From Sesamum alatum (lineage: Eukaryota > Streptophyta > Magnoliopsida > Lamiales > Pedaliaceae), in contig JACGWO010000004.1 in assembly GCA_034509735.1 (NCBI GenBank), positions 12,877,395 through 12,941,394 of the forward strand: 64,000 nt of DNA. Reading direction: 5' to 3'. How positions within the stretch are numbered: position 1 is the stretch's first letter; the number at the start of each line of letters is the position of its first letter. This document shows positions 11,946 to 23,829 of the stretch, in pieces. Position numbers and translations under genes: made by a program. Below the pieces are notes generated by a model, which worked only from the letters and a program-made list of their open reading frames with translations, did not search any database and was not told the DNA's origin.

Positions 11946-13152
11946 GATCTGGTGACGTCCTCATCAACACATACACAAAGAATTGAAGTGTATGCAGTGC
12001 CCGATACCCATCTCTAGTATCCCGCTACACCAGACCGACCTCCGGCTCTTTCAAGCCCTTTGACGGGAGTGCCCTTCGGCACCACATGTTTTCACCACAC
12101 CAACGGCGCCTCATCTGCACCCCATTGTGGCCAATTCAACACAAATGGAAGTCCGTGTACTTCATCTACACCCTCTTCCTCTGATTGGTGGTTAGCTCCA
12201 TGAATAATGCCGCAATGCACCCGATTCGTACAATAAAAACTCAGGTCGGAAGTCTGTACACTCATTCGGCACTCTCTTCCTCGGTAGCTGGGTCGCTTCC
12301 CACAAATATAGTGCCTCAATGCACTCCATTTCTCACTGAGAACTCAAGTTGGAAGTCTGTGTACGCTTCTACACTCCCTTCCTCATTTGTCGCCTCAACT
12401 GATGGTTTGCCCCCACGAGTAGTGTCTCAATACACTTAACTCCACAGGCCCAAAGTCTGTGCCGTATCACTGCACTCTCTTCTGTGACTGCCGGGTAGCA
12501 AACTGTGCTGCAAGTTTGTCAAGTGTGCCATTCAGAACTATGTCGTCCCTCAAAACAGTGCCTCATATACACCCGAATTGATCTGGAACTGGTCAAGCTT
12601 GAAGTCTGTGCGTGTCGTTCGCACTCTCTCCCCCACTCGATGTGTTGCCGTCCTCGGCAAGCACGAAATCCGCCTCTGCGGTGACACACTTAAATTAACT
12701 TGAAAGCACGTGGGCCTCGCCCAACTTCGGAACCATGCCTCTCACGGGTCCGGAATCTCTCCCAAAGAGTCCTCTTGACTCAGCACAAAGGTCAAGGGTC
12801 GTCTCCCCTAATTGACCGCAGGATGAGGATTTTTCAAGTCCCCACCCGACAGCAGGATTGAGATTTTCTATCTCCCAACCCGACAGCACCATGCTGCTCA
12901 TGGTGCGAAGGAGCCCGATGCTCCACTCACAATTCTCTTCACACGGTTGTCCCCCTCGGAAACTCTTAGATCAAAGAGCCCACATATGGTGTCAGAATCT
13001 CTTCGAGGAACGTTCTCATTTCAGCTCAACTGTGCTCCCGGTGAGCACTTTCGCAAGGCTTAGTGGCCTTTCGATCCACTCAAGCTTCGGACAAGTTGCC
13101 ACAAATCACACATATTCGGATTTTCTGCCCTCTGGCTCTTGAAGCGTGTCAT
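11946..13152 (-). other. noncoding 3' internal region of the gypsy-like element
   Basis: About 1.2 kb between the PPT and the scaffold gap. I recognise no pol domain in any frame. The middle (12144-12650) is a degenerate direct-repeat array. A second copy of the PPT-like string TCTCCCCCACTCGAT, followed by a CGTCCTC-containing tail, occurs at about 12627, so the PPT neighbourhood itself belongs to the repeated unit. A long noncoding stretch with repeats between pol and 3' LTR is known in some plant gypsy lineages (Tat/Ogre/Retand). Confidence 0.5.
12144..12650 (-). repeat. degenerate direct repeat, about 103-bp period
   Basis: The phrase GAAGTCTGTG or a close variant, followed by a CACTCTCTTCCTC-like string, recurs at about 12145, 12248, 12351, 12450 and 12609. 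The first four intervals are near 100-103 bp and the last is longer. Copies are diverged, so this is an old array. Confidence 0.55.
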
Positions 13153-13652
13153 NNNNNNNNNNNNNNNNNNNNNNNNNNNNNNNNNNNNNNNNNNNNNNNN
13201 NNNNNNNNNNNNNNNNNNNNNNNNNNNNNNNNNNNNNNNNNNNNNNNNNNNNNNNNNNNNNNNNNNNNNNNNNNNNNNNNNNNNNNNNNNNNNNNNNNNN
13301 NNNNNNNNNNNNNNNNNNNNNNNNNNNNNNNNNNNNNNNNNNNNNNNNNNNNNNNNNNNNNNNNNNNNNNNNNNNNNNNNNNNNNNNNNNNNNNNNNNNN
13401 NNNNNNNNNNNNNNNNNNNNNNNNNNNNNNNNNNNNNNNNNNNNNNNNNNNNNNNNNNNNNNNNNNNNNNNNNNNNNNNNNNNNNNNNNNNNNNNNNNNN
13501 NNNNNNNNNNNNNNNNNNNNNNNNNNNNNNNNNNNNNNNNNNNNNNNNNNNNNNNNNNNNNNNNNNNNNNNNNNNNNNNNNNNNNNNNNNNNNNNNNNNN
13601 NNNNNNNNNNNNNNNNNNNNNNNNNNNNNNNNNNNNNNNNNNNNNNNNNNNN
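13153..13652. other. assembly gap (500 N)
   Basis: Exactly 500 undetermined bases, a typical fixed-length scaffold placeholder. The true size is unknown. Left of it is the gypsy-like element, right of it the gag of element C, so both elements lose their remaining parts here. All open frames drawn across it are artefacts. Confidence 0.99.
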
Positions 13653-13739
13653 AAACGTATGTAAAAGTAAAAACTGTTTCCAACAGTACATAAAAACATA
13701 CTTCGATCATTGCCAGGTTAATATTTCCTTTTAACTCTA

Positions 13740-14498
13740 TCATAACATCACTGCTATGCTAAACCTAACTAGTCCCTAGTCTGATGTAGCAATGGCCCTG
13801 CCATCGCTAAGCGTTAGGACCTGTCTAGGCTTTCTACTCATAAACCATCTGTAAAACCATTCGCAGAATTATGATTAACTGGTATCCAATACCAAAGAGT
13901 AGAACAATAATCATGTTGGTACTCAATCAAATGTACCTTCATTGGAGAGGAGCTTGGACACTTCCCTCTTCCAATGTCCCTTTTTGCGGCAGTTAATGCA
14001 CACATCGTTTCGAATCTATGACTTTGACTGCCGAACCCTCTTCCTCTTTCCTTTACCTCCGCCAAGCGGTGTAACAAGATCACCCGAAGTGCTAGCAGCG
14101 GCTGATGTTGTCTTAGCTTTCTTCCTCTTCTAGCGTCCGGCACCCTTGCCTTTCACTTTTGAGGTCAAAAGACTCTCCCACTAGTACCGCCGGAGCAGAT
14201 TTTCAATCATTTGCCTCGTACCGGACCAACATATTTATCAAGTCGATAATAAATTGGTCGAAGGAGGTAGAAAGAGACTGAAGGATCACGTCGATGTACG
14301 TCTCTTTTACAAGATTTTAGCTTGGAGGTCTTTTGAGCTTCTCCACAAGGGATAGGCATCATCACTCCATGCTCTCCGTACAGACGACCCTTTTGTCATC
14401 TTAGCTCCGAAGAATGCCCTTCGTTGCAGCGTAATCTAACTTGCTGGTCCGAGGACCCGCATAGATATCTTGCAAATTTGAAGCATAATCGAGCCAAC
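13740..14498 (-). pseudogene. gag/protease-region relic of element C
   Basis: On the minus strand it reads like copia Gag: the basic KGAGR region, then a zinc-knuckle remnant CINC..KKGHWKRE near 13975-14005, whose last Cys is replaced (the codon reads Val). Frame shifts and stops are spread throughout. The N-terminal part is gone: at about 14498 gag homology jumps directly to leader sequence, so start codon, Gag N-terminus and proximal leader were removed in one deletion. It cannot encode Gag. Sequence nearer the gap (13653-13740) is too diverged to assign. Confidence 0.75.
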
Positions 14499-16124
14499 AT
14501 GTTATGGATGGAAAGCTTGGATTTAAATCAAACCATTTGACTTTTTAATCCATTTTTAATCGTGTCATATGAAAATAAATATCCATTCAACAACAAAAAA
14601 AATAACGAAAATCTTTTAATAAAAAAAAAAGGGCGTAATATTTACTTGGACCATCCAAGTGAGAGTTAAGTTTATTAGTGACCGAGACCTCATCATTTAA
14701 GAAAGTTTTGCATGCTCCAGTTCACATTGAATATAAAGGATGCATTCAAAACACATCATACATCAAATATTAAAACATACACCACATGCAAAATAAGCCT
14801 AGCACGCCCCTGTTGGATGATCACAAAGCCCAATCCTATGTGATCCACTGAGCCCGCAGTGGATCTGTGGTCAATCTAGGGTGGCCTACACTATTACAAA
14901 AATTATAACCCATTATCATTCTAATGGGCCTTGTAACGCCTCTTCATTCTTTTGGACTCTCCATCGTGGGCTCCGTCCAACGGGCCTCTTCTTGGGCCTC
15001 CATCACAATGGGAAATGCTTCCTTACAATGTTTATTACAAAAAATAAATCCTCACCAACCTAACTACACTCATTACAACTTTAAATAAGAAACCCCAATC
15101 GAAAGTTGGGGGGAGTACAAAAAGGAAGAAGCAAAGCCTTTATTATTTCAAGGCTAAAAACGAGAGAGAGAAAGAGAATAATAAAACAAAGAGGCACGCA
15201 GGCCTCACCCAACCCCCCAAAAAATTAAACCATACATAAGCGGCCATGGGCTTTGTGATCATCCCCATTGTTTATCCAATAAACAATTAATACACATTTA
15301 TATCAAATATAAATATGCCCATTAAATAAATACATCCAATGGCATTTGTAAAAATGATATCCGATATCATAAACAACAACATAATTATATGCAGAAATAT
15401 ATATATATATTAATAATGCAATTAAAAATGGATATCAAGTATCATACATCCAATGTACAAAAAATATTTTTTTGTTTGGAAACCATTTCCAAATTAATCT
15501 AAGGCACAATTAAATTTTTAGAAAATCCAATTTAACTAAAATTAAAATTAGCCAAAATTAATCATTTTCAGAAAAATATGCAGAAATGTGGAAAAACCAA
15601 TTTTCCATGTAAAAACGGCAAAAAACGGCCCAGCCATTCGAAAACCGGCAGGCCGGCAGCACTGCCGGCCGTAGCGCGCGCGCGCGCAGCCGCCCCTGCC
15701 TGTGTGCCGCGCGGCACGCCAGCGTGCGTGGCCGCTGGCGCGTGCGTGCCCGCGCGCAGCGCCAGCACGCGCGCGGCCGGCCACAGCGCAGCGCGCGCGC
15801 GACCCTGCCACGCCCCGCCTGTGCGCGCCTGGCTCCCTACCGCGCCGGCAGCAACTGTGCTGCTGGTTTTTTTTTTTTTCAACCCAATTTTTTTTTAAAT
15901 ATCTGCATTAAAACTGAAACTAAAACATGCATTTACAGAAAATCTAATTTTCAAAAAATGCATGGATATCCATAATTAAAAGCAAAATTAACATATATTC
16001 TTCTAAACACATAAATCATGCTTAAAACCGTAATAAAACATGCCTTTCCAAAAGCCAATTAAACATGTTGAACCTGCTCATCACATAATGACATCACATT
16101 CCTAAAGCCACAACACCGAACCGG
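14499..16124 (-). other. element C leader with GC-rich block
   Basis: Untranslated leader between PBS and gag. It contains the hairpin CCACTG-AGCCCG-CAGTGG at 14845-14862, shared with the A and E leaders, and a GC-rich block (about 15650-15850, GCGCGC runs), followed on the + strand by a T-rich run. The rest is AT-rich with no coding signal. Confidence 0.75.
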
Positions 16125-16136
16125 GCTCTGATACCA
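16125..16136 (-). other. primer-binding site (tRNA-iMet), element C
   Basis: GCTCTGATACCA on the + strand is the complement of the standard TGGTATCAGAGC, one base from the LTR end. Confidence 0.92.
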
Positions 16137-16137
16137 C

Positions 16138-18393
16138 TGAAAAAATCGGTACGGCGCCCGCCGGAACGCGGCGGAAGTGTAAAATAAAATAAATTTAAAA
16201 TAATTCAAAGGGGTGTTTCCATTTGAATTCCCGGGCGTTCGGTGTATATTCAAAAAGCATAATAAACATACATAAAAAATATGCTTTGAACATGTGGCTA
16301 GAGGAGGAAACAAAAAGGTACAATAATTTAAATAGAAAACATACCTTTTTCGTTTCACATGTACAACGACAACAAGCTTTGATTCTCTTTTCGTTCCTTT
16401 TCCGTCCACCTTAGGGTTCAAATTAGAACCCCTCTAATTTGTCCACACCACAACAATGGAAGTAAATCTAGATCTACTGCTAGGTAGAAGCTAGATCAAG
16501 GAAGAAACGAAAAACGCATTACATTATTGATTAGTGTATACGTATTTCTCATGTTCTCATTTTGAATCCAATTCAAAGAGAAACTCAAAAGAAGGAGAAA
16601 AGGTCCCCGGAAATTTCGTGGCTTGTGTGCTAGCGAGTTGCAAGTTAGGAAGATGAAAAGTTGTATTTACATGTGTTGTGTAGTTGTTTTAGGTAGTTTC
16701 CAAAACCACCTACACACTAATGCCAACATGCAACAACTTATGCTCAACCCCAACCATGTTTAGCACAAATATGTGGAACCACCTAGCCATCATGGCTAGC
16801 CACATCGTTGCTTACATGGAGCCACATCATTGCTTACATGGAGGACTTTCAATTCCTCTTAAACTTGCATCAAACCTTTGAGCTTTGATTTCCAAAGTCA
16901 TGGACCGGGGTTTTGACAGGTCTTGATTTAATCAAATTTAAATCAAGTGATCCATGGGTTTTAATTAATCCAATTAATTTTAAACCTTATTGAAATCCAA
17001 AAGTTTCATTTAATTCAATTAAATAAACATAAGCTCAAGCACTAATTAATTGATCCAATCAATTAATAAACGAAACCCCAATAAATTAATCCAATTAATT
17101 AAAGGTATTTGAGCCCAAAATTAATTAATCCAATTAATTAATTTCTTGGTCATCCATCCAATGGATTTTTCCAATAAATGATCCCATCATTTATATTCTC
17201 CTTGAATTAATTTAATTTCCAATTAAATTAATTTCACTTCTTCCAGAATTAATTCCAAAATTAATTCCACTACTTCCACAGTGATTTGTGTGTGACTCTT
17301 TAGTTCACCCTCAGCTAGACTTGGGCTTGTGTCCCAACACAATTGATTAATTAAATCTAATTTAATTAATTATTTTCTGATTAATCATTAATCGAAATGC
17401 CCAGTTACCATGGGTGGCCGTCTAAGCAATGGTCCATGGCACTAGAGACTAGGTGAATGTTGGCTGTGAAACATTTAGGCTCCGAATCCATACAGGTCCA
17501 GTCCTTTGTCAACCATCTCCCGGCCTTAGTCTAGGGCATGGAATTGGGGTGTCGGTTCCCATCCTGGACTAGGCTAAACTATGCTACAAACTCGAGACGC
17601 GTTTACTCTATTGATCGACCTAGGGAACCATTCCCTACTCGACCCAATCGCTACGGCCGTAGACTTAATGAGTCGAAACCATCTCAGAGCGCATAGGAAA
17701 CATAGCTGTCAAATACTGACAGGGGACAGATTCTATCTTGGAATCCACCGTCCTCACTACATACTCCGACTGCCCTGGACAAGGCTTATAATGACCATAT
17801 CAAAGACATGGTCACCTCTCGCCAAATCCCAAGATACAACCTTCATATGTAAGCGACTGCCATGATTCCTCAAGTCCGAGGACTAATCCCGTACTATCGA
17901 AACCAAGAATTCCAGTCATACGGACCAAGCCTCCCAAGGCTTCCATTATGATGATTCTTCCGCGAGTCAGTTCAGTCAGTCGACTACTTTGCCAACTACC
18001 CACTAAAATTGCATAGCACGAACCCACGTTTGGCACGATGAAACTCGGTACTCACCCATGAATGCAATACTTAGTGCGAAGTCTCTATAGGACACTCGAG
18101 GCCCAGTCTCGAGGTCCTCGACTTGGAACGTTTCAGACGCGACTCACTCAATGGGTTGGTTTCATAGCCGCCAACCTATGCGCAACTCAACTCAATGGGT
18201 TTTATCAATCGGTCTGTGGGCATTTGTTGTGACATTGAAACACCATTCAAATGTAAGTAGTAAGCACAACAAACACATTTTGCCAATGATGAATACTTAC
18301 TTTATCCATCAGTATAATATTACTTTGATAAAGATCGACGAATAGTTCCCAGAACAATCAATCCAATTGACTTTCTGGTCACTTATTCTAACA
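16138..18393 (-). repeat. 5' LTR of element C (family C)
   Basis: 2256 bp; on the minus strand from TGTTAGAATAAGTG to TTTTTTCA. It is diverged from A, B, D and E over most of its length but shares the conserved blocks: U3 palindrome here as CTACGGCCGTAG (17651-17662), stem CTGTCA/TGACAG (17706-17722), and U5 stem ATTCAAA/TTTGAAT (16203-16228). A splice-donor-like AAAAAG|GTATGT lies on the minus strand at 16345/16344. Confidence 0.9.
17651..17662. other. U3 palindrome, version CTACGGCCGTAG
   Basis: Perfect 12-bp palindrome at the position where A, B and D LTRs have CTGTGGCCACAG and the 5' LTR of E has CTATGGCCATAG. Both arms differ in step. Confidence 0.7.
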
Positions 18394-18518
18394 TGTCGGA
18401 CATTGATTCGGGAAAATGGATTGAGGCCATGAAATCCGAAATGGACTCTATGAGTTCAAACAAGGTTTGGACCTTAGTAGATCCATCCAAGGGTGTCAAG
18501 CCCGTCGGGTGTAAATGG
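18394..18518 (+). pseudogene. D-family pol fragment, integrase-RT linker
   Basis: Reads SDIDSGKWIEAMKSEMDSM, then VWTLVDPSKGVKPVGCKW in one open frame: the N-terminal edge of the copia reverse transcriptase. It is the left half of the coding sequence that resumes at 31025. It is cut on the left by element C and on the right by solo LTR B2. AATGG at 18514-18518 is the left TSD of B2. Confidence 0.9.
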
Positions 18519-18683
18519 TGTAGGAATAGGTGACCAGAAAGCCAATAGGTTTGGCGATTTGTAACCTATTCGACAACTTGATGTGAATGTAATATTATTA
18601 TGTGATGAATAAGATGAGTGTTCGTCACCAATGGTACCTTCTTTGTTGCGCTCATCTTACATTTGTTAAAATGGTGTTTAACT

Positions 18684-20667
18684 TGAAAGGAATTGTGGAT
18701 CGTCCCGGGAAAAGCGCGAATGCGGAAGCGCAGTATAATTAAAAAATAAATGCGGAATTTAAACATGCTTTTGAATTAAAACACGTTTCAAAGGGTGTGC
18801 CTTTGAAAATTTCCCGGGTGTTCGGTGTATCTCATGAATAAATCACATAAAAGAATCATGGAGGCCATAGGGTAGAAAATTAAAAGGGACAAAAATAATA
18901 AACGAGACCTACCCGTTGTCGTTTTCGTCTTCAACGGCTACACGCGTTGTTCCCCGTTTTGCACCAAGATCTCGTTCTTGAGACCCTCCAAATCGTGACA
19001 CACGATCCACCCACGTATCTTGTACGTCGTGCCTAGCAACGAACAAGTTAATATGTTGGAGTGGATGAATCAACAACACGTTATGAATTAACGGTATTGA
19101 TTCATCAAGTTCTAATGTTCCAAGAACAAGAGAAACAAAGAAAAATAATTTCTTGGAGTGTGTGAGAGAGAGAGGGCGGACGAGATAGAGGGAGAGAGAG
19201 CCGAGTGTGTGTGTGTGTTGTGTGTTGTGTGTGTTGGAATTTCATCATCCTTCAACTTGTAGGATGCTAGGGTTTATATAGAAGAGGAGTTTAATCCTCT
19301 TTAAACTCCTACTTTTAAGAACTCTAATTTGACTAGGATTTTGACCTAGTCAAAGTCCTAGTCAAAGTAGTGTTTTGACCTAGTCAAAACAATCCTAGCC
19401 ATCCATCTCTCCCATTGATCTCAACCGTTGATTTAATTTAATTTAATGGAATATTTAAAACCTATTTAAATATTTCCAAGAGGCTAAAATAAATATAAAT
19501 ATTATTTAAGCCCATTAAATAAATCCCTTTGATAAATCTAATTTATCAATTTAATTCCTTATATCTAATAGAAGGAATTATTTCCCCAAGAAAAATAAAG
19601 GACCCGATTAAATCCAATTTAATCATTCCTTCACTCCAATATTTAATTCTTAATTAAATATCTAAATGTGTGTCGATAGTGTGTGACTCTTTAGGTTCAC
19701 CTTTCAGCTAGACTTGGTCGGATTCCTAGAATCCTTCCGTTACCATGGGTGGCCATCTAGCAACGGTCCATGGCACTAGAGACTAGGTGAAATATTCAGG
19801 GATGAACATTTAGGCTCTAACAGTACACTTCTCCTTCTGTCTTCGGTCTCATCACTTAGAGTCTAGGGCACGGAAAATGCAGGTACCTATTTTGGACCTA
19901 AGTGTCGGTCTGTCCTCACTAAACGCCGCAAGGGAATCCTTCCCTTCTGTTCAGTCACTGTGGCCACAGTTTTAGGGACAAGACCTAGAGTATACATGAG
20001 ACTCAACTGCCAAAACCTATTGATAGGAGACAGATCCTTTCTTGGAAACTACTGTCACTTTGCACACCAGAACTGCACTAGACATGGCTTATGACTACCA
20101 AAGAGAATTCTGGCAATCTCTCACCATATCTAAGATACAGCCCTGATGTACAGGTAAACTCAGCAATTCCTCAAGTCAAAGGACTTGACCTGTACCGTTG
20201 GAACCGGGAATACACGTCATACCTTGCTGACCATACTCAAGGTCCTCCGTAAGACGGTTCCCGCGAGTCACCTCAGTCAGCTGCGTCCTCGCATGCTAAC
20301 CCACTTACACTGCTTAGACGACCCTCGTCACCCGTCGATGAAACACGACAGCAGGTGCTTAGTGCAAGTCTCAAATGGAATCCCGGTACCCATTTTCGGG
20401 ATTCCTTGACTTGGAGATTTCCGGACTGATTCGGGAAGACTGATTCCATGGACCTACCTCCAAGCGTAGTCCCAGTCCCCGAAATTGATTCTCAGTCCGT
20501 GGGCTTTGTTTGCGTAGTGAACAGATATAGAAAAGTGAACACAAACAAAGTAATGCCAAATGAAATTCACTTCTTTATTCATCAATGATTTATCAAACAC
20601 CCATAATTGTCTAGACATAGGTTACATATACCGCCAAAATTGGCTTACATGGTCACCTATTCTAACA
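18684..20667 (-). repeat. 3' LTR of element A
   Basis: 1984 bp. The minus-strand start TGTTAGAATAGG at 20667 abuts the PPT. It contains the palindrome CTGTGGCCACAG (19958-19969), a W-box cluster (about 19328-19390) and a TATA box on the minus strand (19273-19280). Confidence 0.95.
19273..19390 (-). promoter_or_regulatory. LTR promoter, element A 3' LTR
   Basis: Minus-strand TATATAAA (19273-19280) preceded by a cluster of TTGAC/GTCAA W-box cores at 19328-19390. Being in the 3' LTR, it would read outward into solo LTR B2. Confidence 0.55.
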
Positions 20668-20682
20668 ATCTCCCACTTGACC
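20668..20682 (-). other. polypurine tract of element A
   Basis: Minus strand AAAGGTCAAGTGGGAGAT directly before the 3' LTR. It is conserved in all copies here. Confidence 0.85.
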
Positions 20683-20683
20683 T

Positions 20684-21839
20684 TTAAAGCCAATCACCCA
20701 TATGCCTAATCCCCATCTTCTCAAGATGTTGCGTATGAGCACTCTGCGACATAGGCTTTGTCAGCGGGTCTGCTGTGTTGTCTGCTGAGTTGACTCGGTC
20801 CATCCGAACGTCACCTCTTCCTACCATTTCTCTAAGAAGATGGTAGCGTCTAAGAGTGTGTTTGGAACGGTGATGAGATCTCGGTTCCTTTGCTTGCGCT
20901 ATTGCACCGTTGTTATCACAGAAGATGACAACGGGCTCGGCGATGCTAGGCACCACACCCAACTCTTGGATGTAGTTTCTCATCCAAACCGCTTCCTTAG
21001 CAGCTTCTGAAGCTGCTATGTATTCAGCCTCAGTGGTGGAGTCAGCAGTGGTTGCTTGCTTGGAACTTTTCCAAGCCACTACTCCTCCGTTGAGTTTGAA
21101 TACATATCCCGATTGAGACTTGGCATCATCGTCATCAGACTGGAAGCTAGCGTCGCTAAAGCCTTCCAGAATAAGTTCTCCATTGCCATAGACCAAGAAC
21201 ATTTCCTTAGTCCTCCTAAGGTACTTAAGGATGCCCTTAACGGCATTCCAATGTGCCTCTCCTGTACAGGACTGATATCTGCTTGTCACGCTCAAAGCGT
21301 ATGCAATGTCAGGCCTGGTGCAATGGACCGCATATTGGATGCTACCTACGGCAGAAGCATAGGGGATGACTTTCATCTTTTCAAGTTCCTCATCAGTCTG
21401 CGGGGACTGCTTCTTGGATAACTTGATCCCATGCCTCATTGGAAGGAATCCTCGTTTGGAGTTGTCCATTCGATATCTCTTTAGGACTTTCTCCATATAC
21501 GAGTTTTGGGTGAGCCCTAACATCCTTTTAGATCTGTCCCTGACAATCTGGATGCCTAGGATGTAGGAGGCTTCACCTAAGTCCTTCATGGAAAACTTGG
21601 TTGACAACCATGCTTTTGTGTTTCCTAACATTCTGACGTCATTACCAATGAGCAGAATGTCATCCACGTAAAGCACTAGGAACACTATGGAGCTCCCACT
21701 GACCTTCTTGTATACACAAGGGTCGGATTCGTTTTTGATGAAGTCATATCCCCGTATTACTTCATCAAATCGAATGTTCCAACTTCGGGATGCTTGTTTG
21801 AGGCCATAGATGGACTTCTGGAGACGACAGACTTCTGTT
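20684..21839 (-). pseudogene. RT (C-terminal) and RNase H of element A
   Basis: Second part of Pol, open from the frameshift near 21832 to the stop at 20684; the part after FLVLYVDD is 333 residues. The catalytic YVDD of reverse transcriptase is at residues 6-9 of that part. RNase H motifs follow (SDASF, ADSTTEAEYIAASEAAKEAVW, FCDNNGAIAQ, HHRSKH). The Pol C-terminus GDWL and its stop lie just before the PPT. Polymerase and RNase H would copy the RNA genome in the virus-like particle. A one-base deletion in the Lys-Val codons of EEQKVCRLQ separates it from the upstream frame; everything downstream is intact. Confidence 0.92.
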
Positions 21840-23829
21840 CTTCTCCAGTGACCGTGAAACCCTCCGGCTGATCCATATAGATCTCTTCTTCAACGAAACC
21901 GTTGAGGAAGGCCGTTTTCACGTCCATCTGCCATATTTCATAGTCATACCATGCTGCTATGGCAAGCAGGATCCGAATGGACTTAGCCATGGCTACTGGC
22001 GAGTAGGTATCCTCAAAATCGACCCCGGGTCGTTGAGTGTATCCCTTAGCTACAAGCCTAGCCTTAAAGGTTGTGACTTCTCCATCAATGCCGAGTTTGC
22101 GCTTGTAGACCCACTTACAGCCCACTGGCTTAACACTTTTCGGTGGATCTACGAGTCTCCAAACTTGGTTCTCGCTCATGGAGTCCATTTCGGTCTTCAT
22201 GGCCTCAAGCCATTTCCCGGAGTCGATGTCAGACATCGCTTCCCCGTATGTCTTAGGATCGTTATCCAGAAGATCGGTCGCACCTAGAAACCCATATCTC
22301 ACTGGAGGTCTGGATTCTCTAGTGGACCTACGGAGGACGGGAACGTCAGTGGTGACTGTGGGCGCTGACTGTATCGGAGCCGGCGGTTCAGGGACCGGGA
22401 CTGGCCTTTCTTGAGGTTGTCCTTCATGCCTAGCATGTTGGACTTCTCTAGGTTGGTCAGTCCTCCGTTCATTAATCCTGAATCCTCTTGGTGAGGTTTC
22501 CGCGGCTATTTCTGATGGCTGAGTTCCATCACTTGATTCCTCAAGGATCAGCTCATCAGGTTGGATATCCTCTGGGAAGCCTTGCTCCAAGAATACTGCA
22601 TTCCTTGAAACAAATACCTTTTGTTCCAAAGGGTCATAAAAGTAATAACCCGCAGTTTCTTTAGGGTATCCAACGAACCTGCATAGGCTAGACCTGGATT
22701 CTAGCTTATCTCCCACTAACCTCTTGACGTATGCGGGGCTACCCCACACTTTCAAGTAGTTGTAGGACGCAGGCTTGCCGTGCCATATCTCATATGGCGT
22801 TTGGGTCAATGCACTGGTAGGCGCCAAATTCAACAACTTGGCTGCCGTTTCTAATGCATAACCCCAAAACGATAAGGGCAATTTGGTAAAACTCATCATG
22901 GACCGAACCATGTCCAACAGGATTCGGTTCCTCCTTTCAGAGACGCCATTTAACTGTGGTGTTCCGGGAGGTGTCCATTCCGATATTATACCATTTTCTT
23001 TTAGATAATCTAGGAATTCAGCACTAAGGTATTCACCGCCTCGGTCTGACCGTAGGACTTTAATTTTGCAGTTGGTCTGGTTCTCCACTTCAAGCCTGAA
23101 TTCTTTAAACCTCTCAAGAGCTTCAGACTTGTACCTCATCAGGTAAACATAACCGTACCGTGAATGATCATCGGTGAAGGTTATGAAGTAGGAGAACCCA
23201 CCTCGGGCCTGCGTCCTTAGTGGTCCACATACGTCTGTATGGACCAAGTCCAACAGACCTGTGGCAAGCCTGCTTTGTCCTACAAAGGGCTTTTTGGTCA
23301 TTTTCCCTCTTAGACAAGACTCACAAGTTGGTAGATCACTCAAGTCCCCAACCTCTAGGTTCTTTGAGTCTACCAACCTTTTCATCCTATCTTGGGATAT
23401 GTGACCTAGCCTAGCGTGCCACAGACGTGTGTTCCAGTTATATCTAATTTTCGTTTGTGTTGAGTGTTGAGAACAAAAATTCGTTTGTTGCAAGATATAG
23501 AGCCCGTTATGCAATGAACCAAGTAGATGAGCAATTCCACACCTCATCAAATAAAAGCAATTTTTATTGATTCTGAACTCATAACCACTATTGTCCAACA
23601 ATGGAATGGAAATGATGTTCTTAATCATACTAGGTACAAAATAAACCTGCTCTAATTCTATGCTAATGGTTTCACTAATTACTAAAGTGGCGGATCCTAC
23701 TGCTTCTGCCGAGATGGCCTTGCCATTTCCGAGCTTCAGGATCATGTCCCCGCTACTTAGTTTTCTGCTTCTTTTCAGCACCTGCAAATCATTGCAAATG
23801 TGAGCTCCACAGCCGTATCCAATACCCAA
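21757..23829 (-). pseudogene. protease tail, integrase and RT N-terminus of element A
   Basis: 690-codon open frame. The first residues are the shifted remains of the protease active-site region. Integrase zinc finger HHCC is at H138, H143, C169, C172. The catalytic triad is D199, D262, E298 with DD35E spacing. A linker and the RT N-terminus follow, with [10 protein letters not shown] near residue 640. Near residues 118-132 the protein differs from other copies (SQHSTQTKIRYNW instead of the usual NAQHKRKLDNN), which indicates a compensated +1/-1 frame change. The frame ends about 28 codons after the RT deletion. Integrase inserts the cDNA and makes the 5-bp TSD. Confidence 0.92.

Larger units (their letters stand above)
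13653..18393 (-). mobile_element. copia element C, 5' half (LTR, PBS, leader, gag relic)
   Basis: On the minus strand: 5' LTR 16138-18393, PBS 16125-16136, leader, then a degraded gag running into the scaffold gap. The element landed in the pol of a D-family element, whose coding sequence resumes at 18394 with TGTCG, the expected TSD. Pol and 3' LTR are missing. The gag relic is homologous to that of element E (about 49240-50225) and shares its type of decay. Confidence 0.85.

Noticed and set aside
13060..13743. Open frames of 170-230 codons across 13060-13743
   Set aside because: They consist of undetermined residues across the 500-N gap.
18394..18518. Taking the RT fragment as part of element C
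   Set aside because: It is on the opposite strand, directly outside the C LTR, and continues in frame at 31025 after removal of B2.
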